From assembly GCF_007677875.1 (NCBI RefSeq), contig NZ_VEDO01000006.1:124001-188000 (forward strand): DNA of 64,000 bases. The letters run 5' to 3'. A program made the position numbers and the translations under genes. The stretch's first letter is position 1. Every line of letters begins with the position of its first letter. Shown piece after piece: positions 20,052 to 32,007 of the stretch. The stretch is from Variovorax boronicumulans. Its GTDB lineage: Bacteria > Pseudomonadota > Gammaproteobacteria > Burkholderiales > Burkholderiaceae_C. The notes under the pieces are model-generated. The model was not told the origin of the DNA and searched no databases. It saw nothing but the letters and a program-made list of their open reading frames with translations.

Positions 20052-21296
20052 CTACTGCGCGTCGCGCACGATGCGCCCGTTGAGCGCCTGCACCGGCCGC
20101 GCATTGGCCGGGAACATCTGGGCGAACAGGCGCAGCTGCGCGGCGCTCAGCGTTACGGGCTGCTTGAGCACCATCCAGAGCACGCCCTCGGTGCAGGGCG
20201 GCTGGGTCAGCGAGCCGAAGAACTGGTAGTAGCGCTGGTCCGCGGGCAGCAGCGTGGACAGGTCTAGCCAGGCGAGCGGCATGCGCACCATGTCGCCGGC
20301 GTCCAGCGGCATGTAGGTCCAGACCCGTTCGATGAACGGGTTCTCCTCGCCGGGCTGCAGCAGCACGGCCACGATGGCGGTCTGGCCCTGGGCGTTGCGG
20401 TGCACCAGGTGCACGCCCATGGCGAAGCCGTTGTGGTCGACCACTTCCTCGGCCGGGTGCTGGAAGTCGAACGACTCCAGCCGCCAGCTGCTGCCCCGCA
20501 CCTGCAGCAGGTTCTCGCCCTGCACCTCGACGCGGATGGTGCGCCCGTCGTGCACCACGGTGCCGGTGCTGGGGCGGTAGTCGAAGCCCAGCGCCTCGTT
20601 CGGCCCCTGCAGCGCGGCCGAGGCCTCGATGTGGATGGGCGACTGGCGCTGGCCGCTGCCGCAGAGCTGGTACTCGGGCCGCAGGCGGGCCCAGGCCTGC
20701 GGACCGCCCGGGCCGCTGTACGACCAGGGCGGCGGCGGGCCCGCGGGCTTGCGCTCATCGGGCGACGCGCCGTCGCGCGGCAGGCGGGCATGGACCGGGA
20801 CCGGCAGCCCCAGCGCGATGGCGCGTGCGCGCTCGTACTGGCGCTGGACCTGCTCGTCGCTGGCGCGCGCCGGTGGCCGGGCGGCCACCGGCGGGGGCGC
20901 GGCCTCGGCAGCACGCGCCGCCGGTGCCTGGCGCAGCGGCGGCACCTCGTCCTGAGCGATCGCCTGGACCCGGCGCGCCGGCGCGGACGACGCGGCGGCC
21001 GGCGCCTGGGGCGGCGTGGGGCCCACGCGCAAGGCGCCGCCCTGCCCCACGTTGACGGTGACGCTGGGCGTGGGGGCGGCAGGCGGTGGCGCGCCCTTGG
21101 CGGGTCGCGTGGCCGGCGGGGTGCGCTGGCCGTTGGCCCGCTCGATGGCTTCGCGCAGCTGCTGCGACATGCGTTCGTTGCCGCCTGGCGCCGGCGCCGT
21201 CTGCGCCCGCGCGGCCCCGCAGGCCAGCACGCCGCCCAGCAGCGCGGCCAACAGGAAACGGGGCGAAGGGAAGGCGATGGGCAAGGCGGTGCGCAT
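20052..21296 (-). CDS. Alpha-carbonic-anhydrase-like exported protein with altered zinc site
   Basis: A 414-residue protein: signal peptide (to about residue 32), a long Pro/Ala-rich linker (about 33-190), then an alpha-carbonic anhydrase domain beginning [15 protein letters not shown] and [10 protein letters not shown]. In active bacterial enzymes the first two zinc ligands lie in FHFHxPSE; here that segment reads FDFQHPAEE, so Asp277 and Gln279 replace both histidines. The third ligand (His296 in GVHLVHRN) and the LTQPPC loop are kept. Zinc binding and CO2 hydration are therefore doubtful, as in animal carbonic-anhydrase-related proteins. It precedes soxY on the same strand. A binding or structural role is more likely than catalysis, which is inference. 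Confidence 0.88.
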   Translation of the reverse strand: MRTALPIAFPSPRFLLAALLGGVLACGAARAQTAPAPGGNERMSQQLREAIERANGQRTPPATRPAKGAPPPAAPTPSVTVNVGQGGALRVGPTPPQAPAAASSAPARRVQAIAQDEVPPLRQAPAARAAEAAPPPVAARPPARASDEQVQRQYERARAIALGLPVPVHARLPRDGASPDERKPAGPPPPWSYSGPGGPQAWARLRPEYQLCGSGQRQSPIHIEASAALQGPNEALGFDYRPSTGTVVHDGRTIRVEVQGENLLQVRGSSWRLESFDFQHPAEEVVDHNGFAMGVHLVHRNAQGQTAIVAVLLQPGEENPFIERVWTYMPLDAGDMVRMPLAWLDLSTLLPADQRYYQFFGSLTQPPCTEGVLWMVLKQPVTLSAAQLRLFAQMFPANARPVQALNGRIVRDAQ

Positions 21297-21446
21297 GGTG
21301 GATGGATGGCGCCCGTGCGCCCCTCTTGCGATATCGGCGCGGATGGCCGCGACTTGAGCGCGGCGATGTGCAAATGGCGCCCGCAGACCGGCCGGATGCC
21401 GGGCTATAGTGCCCGCTTTCCCCCGATCCCGCCTTGCGCCCTCCCC

Positions 21447-22498
<1,052 letters not shown>

Positions 22499-22499
<1 letters not shown>

Positions 22500-24220
22500 T
22501 GCAGCAGGACGCGCCCGACACCGGGCTGTTCACCCCGCTCGAGTTCGCGCCCACGCGCCGGCGCGAGAGCCTGCTGCTGGCCGCGCTGCTGGTGCTGGCC
22601 GGACCCGGACTCGCCTGGTTTGCGGCCGCGCAGCTGCCCGGCCTGGCGCCGGCCTGGCGCGTGCTGGCCGGCCTGGCCGTGCTGCTGCCCTGCTGGTGGC
22701 TGGCGCGCACGCTGTGGCGCCACGCCGCCAGCAACGCGCCGGTGCTGCGGCTGGACGGGCGCGGCATCTCGGGCGCCACGCTGCAGCCGCCCGTGCCCTG
22801 GCATGTGCTGGACGACGCGCAGCTGGAGCGCGGCGGCATGCTGCGCCTGCAGCGCCGGCCCGACGCCACGCACCCCGACCAGCCGCAGGGCTGGCTGCGC
22901 CGCAACCCGGCGCGCCCACGCGTGAGCCTGCACCTGCTGAGCCCGCGCCAGCAGGACATCGCCTACGACGCCATCCATGCCCGGCTCGACGTGCTGCGCC
23001 TGCGCGCGGGCGCCGGCGAGGCCGCCGGCCGGCGCGCTACGCGCGACGAGGACGCCTTCGAAAGCCACCTGGACACCCTGGTGCCCACGCCTTGGGCGCT
23101 GTACGCGGTGGTGGCGGCGAACGTGCTGGTCTGGGCCATGAACTGGGCCGCTGGCCTGAGCCCGGTCCGGCCCTCGTCGCCCGAACTCTTCGCCTGGGGC
23201 GCCAACGCGGCCTCGGCCGTGGTGCTGGACGGCCAGTGGTGGCGGCTCCTCACGGCCGCCTTCCTGCACGGCGGCATCGTGCACCTGAGCTTCAACATGC
23301 TGGGCCTGTGGGAAGCCGGCAAGCAGCTGTGCCGCCTGCTCGGCAACGGGCAGTTCGCGCTGGTCTACCTCGCCAGCGCGCTGGCCGGCAGCGCCGCCAG
23401 CCTGCACTACGCGGCGCAGAACGCTGTCTCGGTCGGCGCCTCGGGCGCGGTGTTCGGCGTGCTGGGCGCGCTGGTGACGGCCAGCTGGCACTACCGCCAC
23501 TTGGTGCCGGCCACCAACTTGCGCCGGCTGTGGACCGGGCTGGGTTTTTTCATCGGCTACTCGCTGCTGCACGGCTTCACGCAGGAGAACGTGGACAACG
23601 CCGCCCATGTCGGCGGCCTGGTCTGCGGCATGCTTCTGGGCCTGGTGCTGCTGGCCCCGATCGACCGCCAGGTGGCCGCGCGCCGGCGCCACAAGCGCGC
23701 CGCCGCCATGGGCGTGCTGGCGGCGGCCGCGGTGGTCTACAGCGTGCTGGCCACGCCGGTACCGCGCGTCTGGCACGCCCAGGTCTACGCCGCACAGGAG
23801 TTGCTGCCCGAGACCGCGCGCCGCTTCGACCAGGGCTTTCGCCAGATGGCGCTGGAGGCCCAACGCCTGCAGCGCGGCGAGATCCGCCAGCCGGTCTTCC
23901 TGCAGAACGCCGAACGCGCGATCGGCCCGGCCTGCAGCGCCATCGTCGACGAATTGGCGCCCTTGCGCGTGCCGCGCTGGGAACCGACCGGCCGCTTGGT
24001 GCACATGTACCTGCAGATCTGCGCCACCACCACGCGCTCGCTGGCGCTGGAGCAGGCCATGCTGCGGCGCGACCCGGACCTGCCGGCCGACGCGGCGGCA
24101 CAGCTCGCGCAGCTGTCCGGCCAGATGCAACAGGCGCTGCGCGAACTGGCCGAATCCGTGCGCCGCGCGCCCCTTCCTGCCACGCGAAAGCCTGCGCTTG
24201 CACCCCCAACCCCGCCCTGA
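22499..24220 (+). CDS. Rhomboid-family intramembrane serine protease with extra soluble domains
   Basis: A 573-residue membrane protease. The six-helix rhomboid core runs from about residue 195 to 400, with the catalytic serine Ser315 in GASGAVFG, the partner His370 in AAHVGGLVCG, and the conserved FLHGGIVHLSFNM loop. An N-terminal region with two hydrophobic segments (about 25-70) and a soluble stretch precedes the core. A soluble helical tail of about 150 residues follows another membrane segment near 405-420. Typical bacterial rhomboids have about 200-300 residues, so both extensions are unusual. The start overlaps the ruvB stop by one base. Substrate unknown. Confidence 0.88.
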
Positions 24221-24248
24221 ACCGCGCCCGCGCCGCAACGGCGCGCTG

Positions 24249-24755
24249 ATGCTCGCGGCACTGCTGGCGCTGGCCGCCCTGCTGTGGGCCGGCCGCGCCG
24301 AACTGCCGGCCCAGCTGGCGCGCTGGACCGGCAGCGGCGCGCGCGCCGACCTGGCGCTGGACCACGCCCGCCTGTCGCGCCAACTGGACCCGGCCGCGCT
24401 GGCCCGGCAGCTCGGCGGCCTGCCGCTGACCTGCCAGGCGCAGGCCCAGGCCAGCGTCTGCGAAGCCGCCCTGGCCCGGGCCAACGGACTGCCCGCCGCG
24501 GCGCTGCGCGCCCGCTTCGAGGACGCGCGGCTGCAGTCGGTGGAGCTGCTGCTGCCCTGGTGGGAGCACCACCACGCCGTCGGCATGCTGAGCGAACGCC
24601 TGGGCCCGCCCGACGAGGCCGTCGCCGCCGACGGCCAGGCTGTGGCCGCCCTGCGCTGGCGCCTGCCCGCCGGCACGGTGCAGATTGCGCGTGCGCCGGG
24701 CTGGAACCCCTTGCACTGGGCCGCCGTGCGCTGGGACGCTGCGGCGCCGCCGTGA
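24249..24755 (+). CDS. Small membrane-anchored protein of unknown function
   Basis: About 168 residues: one N-terminal hydrophobic segment (MLAALLALAALLWAG) followed by an Ala/Leu/Arg-rich soluble domain with LTCQAQAQASVCEAAL (two cysteines that could form a disulfide) and LLLPWWEHHHAV. No family recognised. The start is uncertain: the ATG at 24249 has no clear ribosome site, and an in-frame TTG at 24198 would overlap the rhomboid end by 23 nt and add a basic tail that suits a signal anchor. It is probably coupled to the rhomboid gene. Confidence 0.6.
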   Translation: MLAALLALAALLWAGRAELPAQLARWTGSGARADLALDHARLSRQLDPAALARQLGGLPLTCQAQAQASVCEAALARANGLPAAALRARFEDARLQSVELLLPWWEHHHAVGMLSERLGPPDEAVAADGQAVAALRWRLPAGTVQIARAPGWNPLHWAAVRWDAAAPP

Positions 24756-24867
24756 GCGCGGCAGCGCGAAAGTGGCTCGCGTGGTAAGGTCGGCACCCCG
24801 GGTTTTCCCCTAGAAGATTCGGCCGACCGGACCGCGCCACGCAGTCCGCGCCCAGGAGTCTCCCGTC

Positions 24868-26115
24868 TTGAACAGCATTCCCACCACCGGCGGCATAGCC
24901 ACGCCTGCTCCCGCCGCCCCGGGCTTTGCCCGCGCCGTCTTCTCGCTCGGCGTGGGCGGTTTCGCCATCGGCACCGGCGAGTTCGTGATCATGGGCCTCT
25001 TGCCCGAAGTGGCGGCCGACATCGGCACCAGCATCCCGCAGGCCGGCCACGTGATCAGCGCCTACGCGCTGGGCGTGGTGATCGGTGCGCCGGTGCTGGC
25101 CGTGCTGGCGGCCGGCATGGGCCGGCGGGCACTGCTGGTCGCGCTGATGGCGGTGTTCGCGCTCGGCAACTTCGCAAGTGCGGCGGCGCCGGGCTACTGG
25201 TCGCTGAATCTGCTGCGCTTCGCCGCCGGCCTGCCGCACGGCACCTACTTCGGCGTGGCCGCGCTGGTGGCGGCTGCGCTCGCCCCGCCCGGGCGCCGGG
25301 CCCAGGCCGTGGGCCTGGTGATGCTGGGCCTGACCACCGCCACGCTGGTCGGCGTGCCGATCGCCGCGGCGCTGGGCCAGTGGCTGGGCTGGCGCGCCGC
25401 CTTCGTGCTGGTCGGCGCGATCGCGCTGGCCGCCGCGGTGCTGGTGCAGCGCAACGTGCCCGCACTGCAGCCCGATGCCGGTGCCAGCCCGCTGCGCGAG
25501 CTCGGCGCACTGGCCCGGCCCCAGGTCTGGCTCACGCTGGGCATCGGCGCCATTGGCTTTGGCGGCATGTTCGCGGTGTTCAGCTACATCAAGCCCACGC
25601 TGCTCGAGGTGGCGGGCATGCCGCTGTCCTGGGTGCCCGTGGTGCTGGCGCTGTTCGGACTGGGCATGGTGGCCGGCAACCTGGTCGGCTCGCGCCTGGC
25701 GGACCGTGCGCTGATGCGCAGCATCGGTGCCATGCTGCTGTGGTCCGGCCTGGTGCTGGGGCTGTTCACGGTGGCGGCGCACCATCCGGTCACGGCCGCC
25801 ATCAACCTGTTCCTGGTCGGCACCGTGGTCGCCATCGGCCCGGCCTTGCAGGTGCGCCTGATGGACGTGGCCGGCGATGCGCAGACCCTGGCCGCCGCGC
25901 TCAACCACTCGGCCTTCAACGTGGCCAACGCCGTGGGCGCCTGGCTGGGCGGCGTGGCGATCAGCGCCGGCTTCGGCTGGACCTCCACGGGCTGGGTCGG
26001 CGTGGCGCTCGCGCTGGCCGGGCTGGCCGTGTACTTCTGGGCGGTGGCCAATGCGCGGACCCAGGCACGGCGCGCCACCGCGGCGCCGCGCCACTGCGCC
26101 GAGCAGGCGGGCTGA
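24868..26115 (+). CDS. MFS transporter, DHA1/AraJ-like exporter
   Basis: A 415-residue 12-helix major facilitator. The first helix segment GFAIGTGEFVIMGLLPEVA and the following loop motif are typical of the DHA1 arabinose-efflux/AraJ group, which exports sugars, purines or drugs. Both halves are complete, with a short central loop near residues 200-215. Translation seems to start at the TTG at 24868 with AGGAG 9 nt upstream; no better ATG is available. It converges with the deacylase gene, ending 4 nt from it. Cargo unknown. Confidence 0.85.
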   Translation: MNSIPTTGGIATPAPAAPGFARAVFSLGVGGFAIGTGEFVIMGLLPEVAADIGTSIPQAGHVISAYALGVVIGAPVLAVLAAGMGRRALLVALMAVFALGNFASAAAPGYWSLNLLRFAAGLPHGTYFGVAALVAAALAPPGRRAQAVGLVMLGLTTATLVGVPIAAALGQWLGWRAAFVLVGAIALAAAVLVQRNVPALQPDAGASPLRELGALARPQVWLTLGIGAIGFGGMFAVFSYIKPTLLEVAGMPLSWVPVVLALFGLGMVAGNLVGSRLADRALMRSIGAMLLWSGLVLGLFTVAAHHPVTAAINLFLVGTVVAIGPALQVRLMDVAGDAQTLAAALNHSAFNVANAVGAWLGGVAISAGFGWTSTGWVGVALALAGLAVYFWAVANARTQARRATAAPRHCAEQAG

Positions 26116-26119
26116 GAGC

Positions 26120-27580
26120 CTAGGCTTCGCCGCGCGCGAGCATCCTGCCCTCGCGCGCCAGCACCTCCAGCGCCCCTTCGCGGTAGGCGCAGCGCCCGTT
26201 CACGTAGACCGCGACCACGCCCACGCTGGCCTGCACCGGCTGGTCGTAGGTCGCCACATCGGCGATGCGCGCGGGGTCGAACACCACCACGTCGCCGGCA
26301 TGGCCCACGCGCAAGAGGCCGCGGCCCGAGAGGCGGAAGTTCTTCGCGGTCATGCCCGTCATCTTGTGCACGGTCTGCTCGAGCGTGAACAGGCCGCGGC
26401 CGCGCCAGTAGCGCGCGAACACACGTGGGAACGCGCCCCACAGCCGTGGGTGCGGGTGGCGGTCGTGCGGCAGGCCGTCGCTGCCGACCATGGCGCGCGG
26501 ATGGGCGATCACGCGCTCCACGTCGTCCTCGCGCATCTGGAAGTAGCAGGCGCCGCCCGGCATCAGCCGGCGCGCCGCGGCCTTCTGGTCCACGCCCCAC
26601 TCGGCCGCGATGTCGGCGACGAGCCGGCCCGTGAACTCGGGGTGGGTGTCGCTCCAGGTCAGCAGCACGTCGATCACGCCGTCGACCAGGTCTTCGCGCA
26701 GCACGGTGGAGCCCGCGACATAGGGATAGACGTCGAGTGCAACGTCTTGCCGTTTCGCCAGTTCGTCGACCAGCGGCAGGGTCTCGCGCGTGCGGCCCCA
26801 TTGCGTGGGGCCGGCGCACTTGTGGTGCGAAAGCACGAGCGGCACGCCGGCCTCGAAGGCGCAGTCGCCCGCCTCGTGCATGGCCTCCAGGATGGTCTGC
26901 ATCTCGCTGCGCAGGTGCGTGGCATAGACACCGCCGTGGCGCGCGACGACGCGCGCCAGATCGGTCACCTCGTCGGCCGGCGCGGCGAAGGCCTCTTCGT
27001 AGAACAGGCCCGAGGACAGGCCCAGCGCGCCCTCGGCCATGGCCGCATCGAGCAGCGTCGCCATGGTGGCGCGCTGTGCTGCCGTGGCGGCCCGCGTGAG
27101 ATCGTCCATGGCGGCGAAACGCAGCGTGGTGTGGCCGACCAGCGCGGCCACATTGAGCGCGGGCTGCGCGGCCTGCACGGCCTCCCGGTAGGCGGCCAGC
27201 GTGGCGTAGCGGAAGGAATCGGTACCCAGCAGGGTCAGCGGCGGCTTCGCCTGGGCCGTGGCATAGGGCGCCAGCGAGATGCCGCAGTTGCCCGTGACCA
27301 CGGTGGTGATGCCCTGCGAGAGCTTGGCGAGGTACTCGGGCGTGTGCAGCACGATGGCATCGTCGTGCGTGTGGCAGTCGATGAAGCCGGGCGCGATGGC
27401 CTGGCCGCGGCAGTCCACCACGTCAACGTCGGCGATGTCCAGGCCGTCCGGCAGGCGCTGGCGCAGGCCTGCGCCCAGCGCCGCGATGTGGCCGTCCGCG
27501 AGCAGCAGGTCGCCCGTCCACGACGGGCCGCCCGAACCGTCGACGATGAGGCCGTTTTCAAACAAGGTTGCGTCAGCCAC
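26120..27580 (-). CDS. N-acyl-D-amino-acid deacylase (D-aminoacylase family)
   Basis: A 486-residue zinc amidohydrolase that cleaves N-acyl-D-amino acids to D-amino acid plus a carboxylic acid. Metal and catalytic residues expected from D-aminoacylase are present: His70 and His72 (DCHTHDD), Cys99 (TGNCGIS), His222 (ATHLRSE), His252/253 (LSHHK) and Asp368 (GSDGLPHD). The start is the GTG at 27580 (MADATLFENG), preceded by GGAGGAG at 6 nt. It overlaps the end of the RpiR gene by 8 nt. Together with the D-amino-acid dehydratase-like gene and importer it completes a scavenging route. Side-chain preference cannot be read from the sequence. Confidence 0.9.
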   Translation of the reverse strand: MADATLFENGLIVDGSGGPSWTGDLLLADGHIAALGAGLRQRLPDGLDIADVDVVDCRGQAIAPGFIDCHTHDDAIVLHTPEYLAKLSQGITTVVTGNCGISLAPYATAQAKPPLTLLGTDSFRYATLAAYREAVQAAQPALNVAALVGHTTLRFAAMDDLTRAATAAQRATMATLLDAAMAEGALGLSSGLFYEEAFAAPADEVTDLARVVARHGGVYATHLRSEMQTILEAMHEAGDCAFEAGVPLVLSHHKCAGPTQWGRTRETLPLVDELAKRQDVALDVYPYVAGSTVLREDLVDGVIDVLLTWSDTHPEFTGRLVADIAAEWGVDQKAAARRLMPGGACYFQMREDDVERVIAHPRAMVGSDGLPHDRHPHPRLWGAFPRVFARYWRGRGLFTLEQTVHKMTGMTAKNFRLSGRGLLRVGHAGDVVVFDPARIADVATYDQPVQASVGVVAVYVNGRCAYREGALEVLAREGRMLARGEA

Positions 27581-28478
27581 GTTGCACTCCTCCGCCATCC
27601 CAGCTCTGCAGCGGATGGGTCCGCACGTCCACGCCATGGCGCTGCAGCGCCTCGCGCACGCCGCGCAGGCGGCGCACGGCCGGTTCGCCCACGCGCTGCG
27701 CGACCAGCACGGTCAGCACCTCGATCAGCGTCAGGTGCACGAGGTAGGCGTCGATGCCCACGTGCATGACCGCGTCGTCCGGAACCGTCAGGCCCAGCAG
27801 CCAGTCGGCCCGCGCGGCCAGCGGCGTGCCGGGCCGCGTGATGGCGACCACCTTGGCGCCCTGGGCGCGCGAGATGTCCACCGCGTCGAGCAGGCTGGGC
27901 ATGCCGCCCACGTGCGTGATTGCGATGACCACGCCGCCGGCCTTCTGCGCACCCGCCGCGACCTGCTGCAGGTGGTAGTCGGCCCAGGCCGTGGCCGACA
28001 GGCCGAGCCGGAACAGCCGCGCCTGCAGGTCGGTCGCCATGAACCACGAGGTGTTGCCCGCGCCCACGATGTCGATGTGCGTGGCGCCGGCGATGGCGTC
28101 CACCGCGGCCTGCAGCACGCCCATGTCCAGCTGGTTGCGCACGCCGGCCACCGAGGCGGCGGCGCTGCGCGCGATCTTGCCGACCACTTCGTCAGCGGCG
28201 TCGGCGATGTTCACGCGCCGGTGCAGCGGCGAGCCGCCCAGCGCGAGTTCCTGCGCCAGGGCGAGCTTGAACTCGCGCAGGCCGGCGAAGCCCAGGTCGC
28301 GGCAGGTGCGCATGATGGTGGGCACCGAGCTGCCGCTGCGCTCGGCGAGCTGCTCGAAGCTCTCCTCCAGCGTGCGGTCCGGGTCCTCCAGCATGGCCTG
28401 CAGGATGGCGCGGCGCGTGGCAGGCGCCGATTCGCGCGCCAGCGCCATGCGTTCGAGCAATGGGGTCGAGGCGTTCAT
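27573..28478 (-). CDS. RpiR/MurR-family transcriptional regulator (HTH + SIS)
   Basis: A 301-residue regulator: N-terminal HTH_6 domain (about residues 15-95, with SGSSVPTIMRTCRDLGFAG as the recognition region) and a C-terminal SIS sugar/phosphate-binding domain (about 130-270, IDIVGAGNTSWF and TRPGTPLAARAD). It lies between the dehydratase-like and deacylase genes and overlaps both (1 nt and 8 nt), so it is cotranscribed with its likely targets. Two TGAAA-N5-TTTC(A/T) sites, of the kind RpiR regulators use, lie at 35545-35643. The inducer may be a D-amino acid or acyl derivative; unproven. Confidence 0.92.
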   Translation of the reverse strand: MNASTPLLERMALARESAPATRRAILQAMLEDPDRTLEESFEQLAERSGSSVPTIMRTCRDLGFAGLREFKLALAQELALGGSPLHRRVNIADAADEVVGKIARSAAASVAGVRNQLDMGVLQAAVDAIAGATHIDIVGAGNTSWFMATDLQARLFRLGLSATAWADYHLQQVAAGAQKAGGVVIAITHVGGMPSLLDAVDISRAQGAKVVAITRPGTPLAARADWLLGLTVPDDAVMHVGIDAYLVHLTLIEVLTVLVAQRVGEPAVRRLRGVREALQRHGVDVRTHPLQSWDGGGVQRG

Positions 28479-29752
28479 CAGAAGTGCAGCGTGACGGCGT
28501 CGGTCACGCGGTAGTCGTCCTCGACGATGGGCATCCAGTGCCATTTGTCGAAGGTGGTGCAGGGGTGGGAGATCCCCAGGCCGATGCGCTCGCCGACAAC
28601 CGGGGCGCTGGCCTCGTCGGCAGCGTCCCAGCGCAGGTAGGCGTGCTGGTCGTTGAGGGCGGTGATCTTCCAGCTGGCGGGGATGGACTGCGGCGCCAGC
28701 ACGCCGCGCGGTGCACGCGCGAACGGGATCGGCATCTCCAGGTCGTAGGAAATGTCGCGCCGGCCACAGGTCAGGATGGCCAGGCCCGGCTCGGGCCGCG
28801 ACTGCACGGCGGCCCAGACCTCGAGCGCGGGCCGCAGGGTCTCGGTGCAGCCGCAGCGCTCGGCCACGGACGCCAGCAGGCGCTTGTAGTTGCCGTGGTC
28901 GTGCGTGACATAGCAGCCCGAGCGCAGCAGCCCGCGCACGGGCCGGCCCAGCGCGGGCGTCAGGCGGTCGGCCACCAGGTCGAAGATGGCCGAGCCGCCG
29001 GCGGAGAGCAGCACCTCGTCGTTCTCGAACAGGCCTTCCTCGGCGCAGAGCCTGGCGATGGCCTCCACGCGCGTCATGAGTTCGTCGGCGTAGGCCGCAT
29101 CATGGTCACTGCGGCCGGTGGCGCCGCCGCCCTCGTAGCACTCGATGCCGGCCAGGCGCACAGCGGGGCTCGCCTTCAGCGCACGGGCCAGTGTGGCCGC
29201 CTCGTCCTGCGTGCGGCAGCCCGTGCGGGCACCGGGCACGCCGACCTCCAGCATGACCTCGAAGGGCTGGCTGCCCGGGTGCGCTGCGAACCACTGTTCG
29301 ATCAGCGCCAGCTGGGCCAGCGAATCCACGAGAAAGACCACGCGCAGCCCGTCGTGCGCGGCCAGCAGCGCCTGGATGCCGGCCAGGTCGTCGTCGGTCA
29401 CGACCTGGTTGGCGATCAGCGTGCGGCGCGCGCCGGCGGCTACGCCCACGGCCAGCTGCGTGACGGTGGCGAAGGTCAGGCCCCAGGCGCCGGCGGCCAG
29501 CTGGCGCGAGAACAGCTCGGGCGACATGGTGGTCTTGCCATGCGGTGCGAGTTCGATGCCGCGCTCGCGCACGAAGTCCTGCATCCACGCGAGGTTGTGG
29601 CCGAGTGCGCTGCGCTTGATCACGGCCAGCGGCAGCGGCAGCTTGCCGTCCAGTACATGCCAGCCTGCGCTGCCAATGGCGCTGCGCGCGAGCGGCGGCG
29701 AGGTGCGGGGGAAGCCCTTGTAGCTGGTGTCGAGGATGGGGTCAGTGGTCAT
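28478..29752 (-). CDS. PLP-dependent D-amino-acid dehydratase/deaminase (D-serine dehydratase / D-threonine aldolase family)
   Basis: A 424-residue fold-III PLP enzyme. The alanine-racemase-like barrel carries the cofactor lysine region ELAPHGKTTMSPEL near residue 75. The C-terminal domain holds the zinc pair His396 and Cys398 (SHPCTTFDKW), a mark of eukaryote-type D-serine dehydratases. Expected chemistry is dehydration of a D-hydroxy-amino acid to a keto acid plus ammonia through an enamine, which is what RidA proteins hydrolyse; a RidA gene is divergent at 35668. The ATG at 29752 has no obvious ribosome site. The gene ends overlapping the RpiR start by one base. Confidence 0.88.
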   Translation of the reverse strand: MTTDPILDTSYKGFPRTSPPLARSAIGSAGWHVLDGKLPLPLAVIKRSALGHNLAWMQDFVRERGIELAPHGKTTMSPELFSRQLAAGAWGLTFATVTQLAVGVAAGARRTLIANQVVTDDDLAGIQALLAAHDGLRVVFLVDSLAQLALIEQWFAAHPGSQPFEVMLEVGVPGARTGCRTQDEAATLARALKASPAVRLAGIECYEGGGATGRSDHDAAYADELMTRVEAIARLCAEEGLFENDEVLLSAGGSAIFDLVADRLTPALGRPVRGLLRSGCYVTHDHGNYKRLLASVAERCGCTETLRPALEVWAAVQSRPEPGLAILTCGRRDISYDLEMPIPFARAPRGVLAPQSIPASWKITALNDQHAYLRWDAADEASAPVVGERIGLGISHPCTTFDKWHWMPIVEDDYRVTDAVTLHF

Positions 29753-29819
29753 ATAGGTCAACTCATCGAATACACAGGCACAAGGGTGGCGCGTAGGTCG
29801 AGGCCACCGGGTAGCCCCT

Positions 29820-29878
29820 TCCGCGAATGTCCCCCGCCAGGGCCGCAGGCGGCCCAGGCTCCTCCTTGATTTCGCTGC
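29820..29878 (+). repeat. Hairpin repeat element, copy 1
   Basis: Block order is TCCGCGAATGTCCCCCG, then a short perfect hairpin GGGCCGC-AG-GCGGCCC (29840-29855), then GCTCCTCCTTGATTTCGCTGC. Both outer blocks recur with one mismatch each in copy 2 on the opposite strand, while the hairpin between them differs in sequence and length. Conserved ends with a changed but still self-complementary core suggest a structured non-autonomous repeat. Confidence 0.8.
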
Positions 29879-29971
29879 AGGGGCCACCCAGTACCCTCGA
29901 CCTTGGACATCTCGCGTCGTGCGGCGACGTGCGACGCGACGTCGATGGGCCACGTCGATGGTGTGCTCCAC

Positions 29972-30053
29972 GCAGCGAAATAAAGGAGGAGGCCTTGCCC
30001 GCCTTGCCGGCCCCCGGCCGGCAAGGCGGGCAAGGCCGGGGGACATTCGCGGA
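29972..30053 (-). repeat. Hairpin repeat element, copy 2, with 22-bp perfect stem
   Basis: Inverted relative to copy 1. On the minus strand it reads TCCGCGAATGTCCCCCGG, then a perfect 22-bp stem with a CCC/GGG loop (29991-30012 paired with 30016-30037), then CTCCTCCTTTATTTCGCTGC. Leftward transcripts leaving the ABC operon would form this hairpin followed by a weak pyrimidine/T-rich run, so it might also terminate or protect that mRNA. Confidence 0.85.
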
Positions 30054-30108
30054 GTGGAGTACACCGTCGGCGGGGGCCTCGCGCAACCGCTGTGCGAAGA
30101 GTTTCATC

Positions 30109-32003
<1,895 letters not shown>

Positions 32004-32007
<4 letters not shown>

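Larger units (their letters stand above)
29753..30108. other. 356-bp gene-free stretch with paired inverted repeats
   Basis: The only gene-free gap above 300 bp. It separates the ABC ATPase gene from the D-amino-acid dehydratase-like gene, both read leftward. It holds two inverted copies of one hairpin element (29820-29878 and 29972-30053). The centre has a TCGCGTCG / CGACGCGA inverted repeat and a 10-bp direct repeat ACGTCGATGG separated by 3 bp (about 29939-29961). I see no coding sequence with a credible start and ribosome site. Confidence 0.8.

Noticed and set aside
29991-30037. Simple terminator of the ABC importer operon
   Set aside because: The stem is strong, but the following minus-strand tract (TCCTCCTTTATTT) is not a clean T run, and the hairpin is part of a two-copy repeat element; a terminator function is possible but not supported as the main call.
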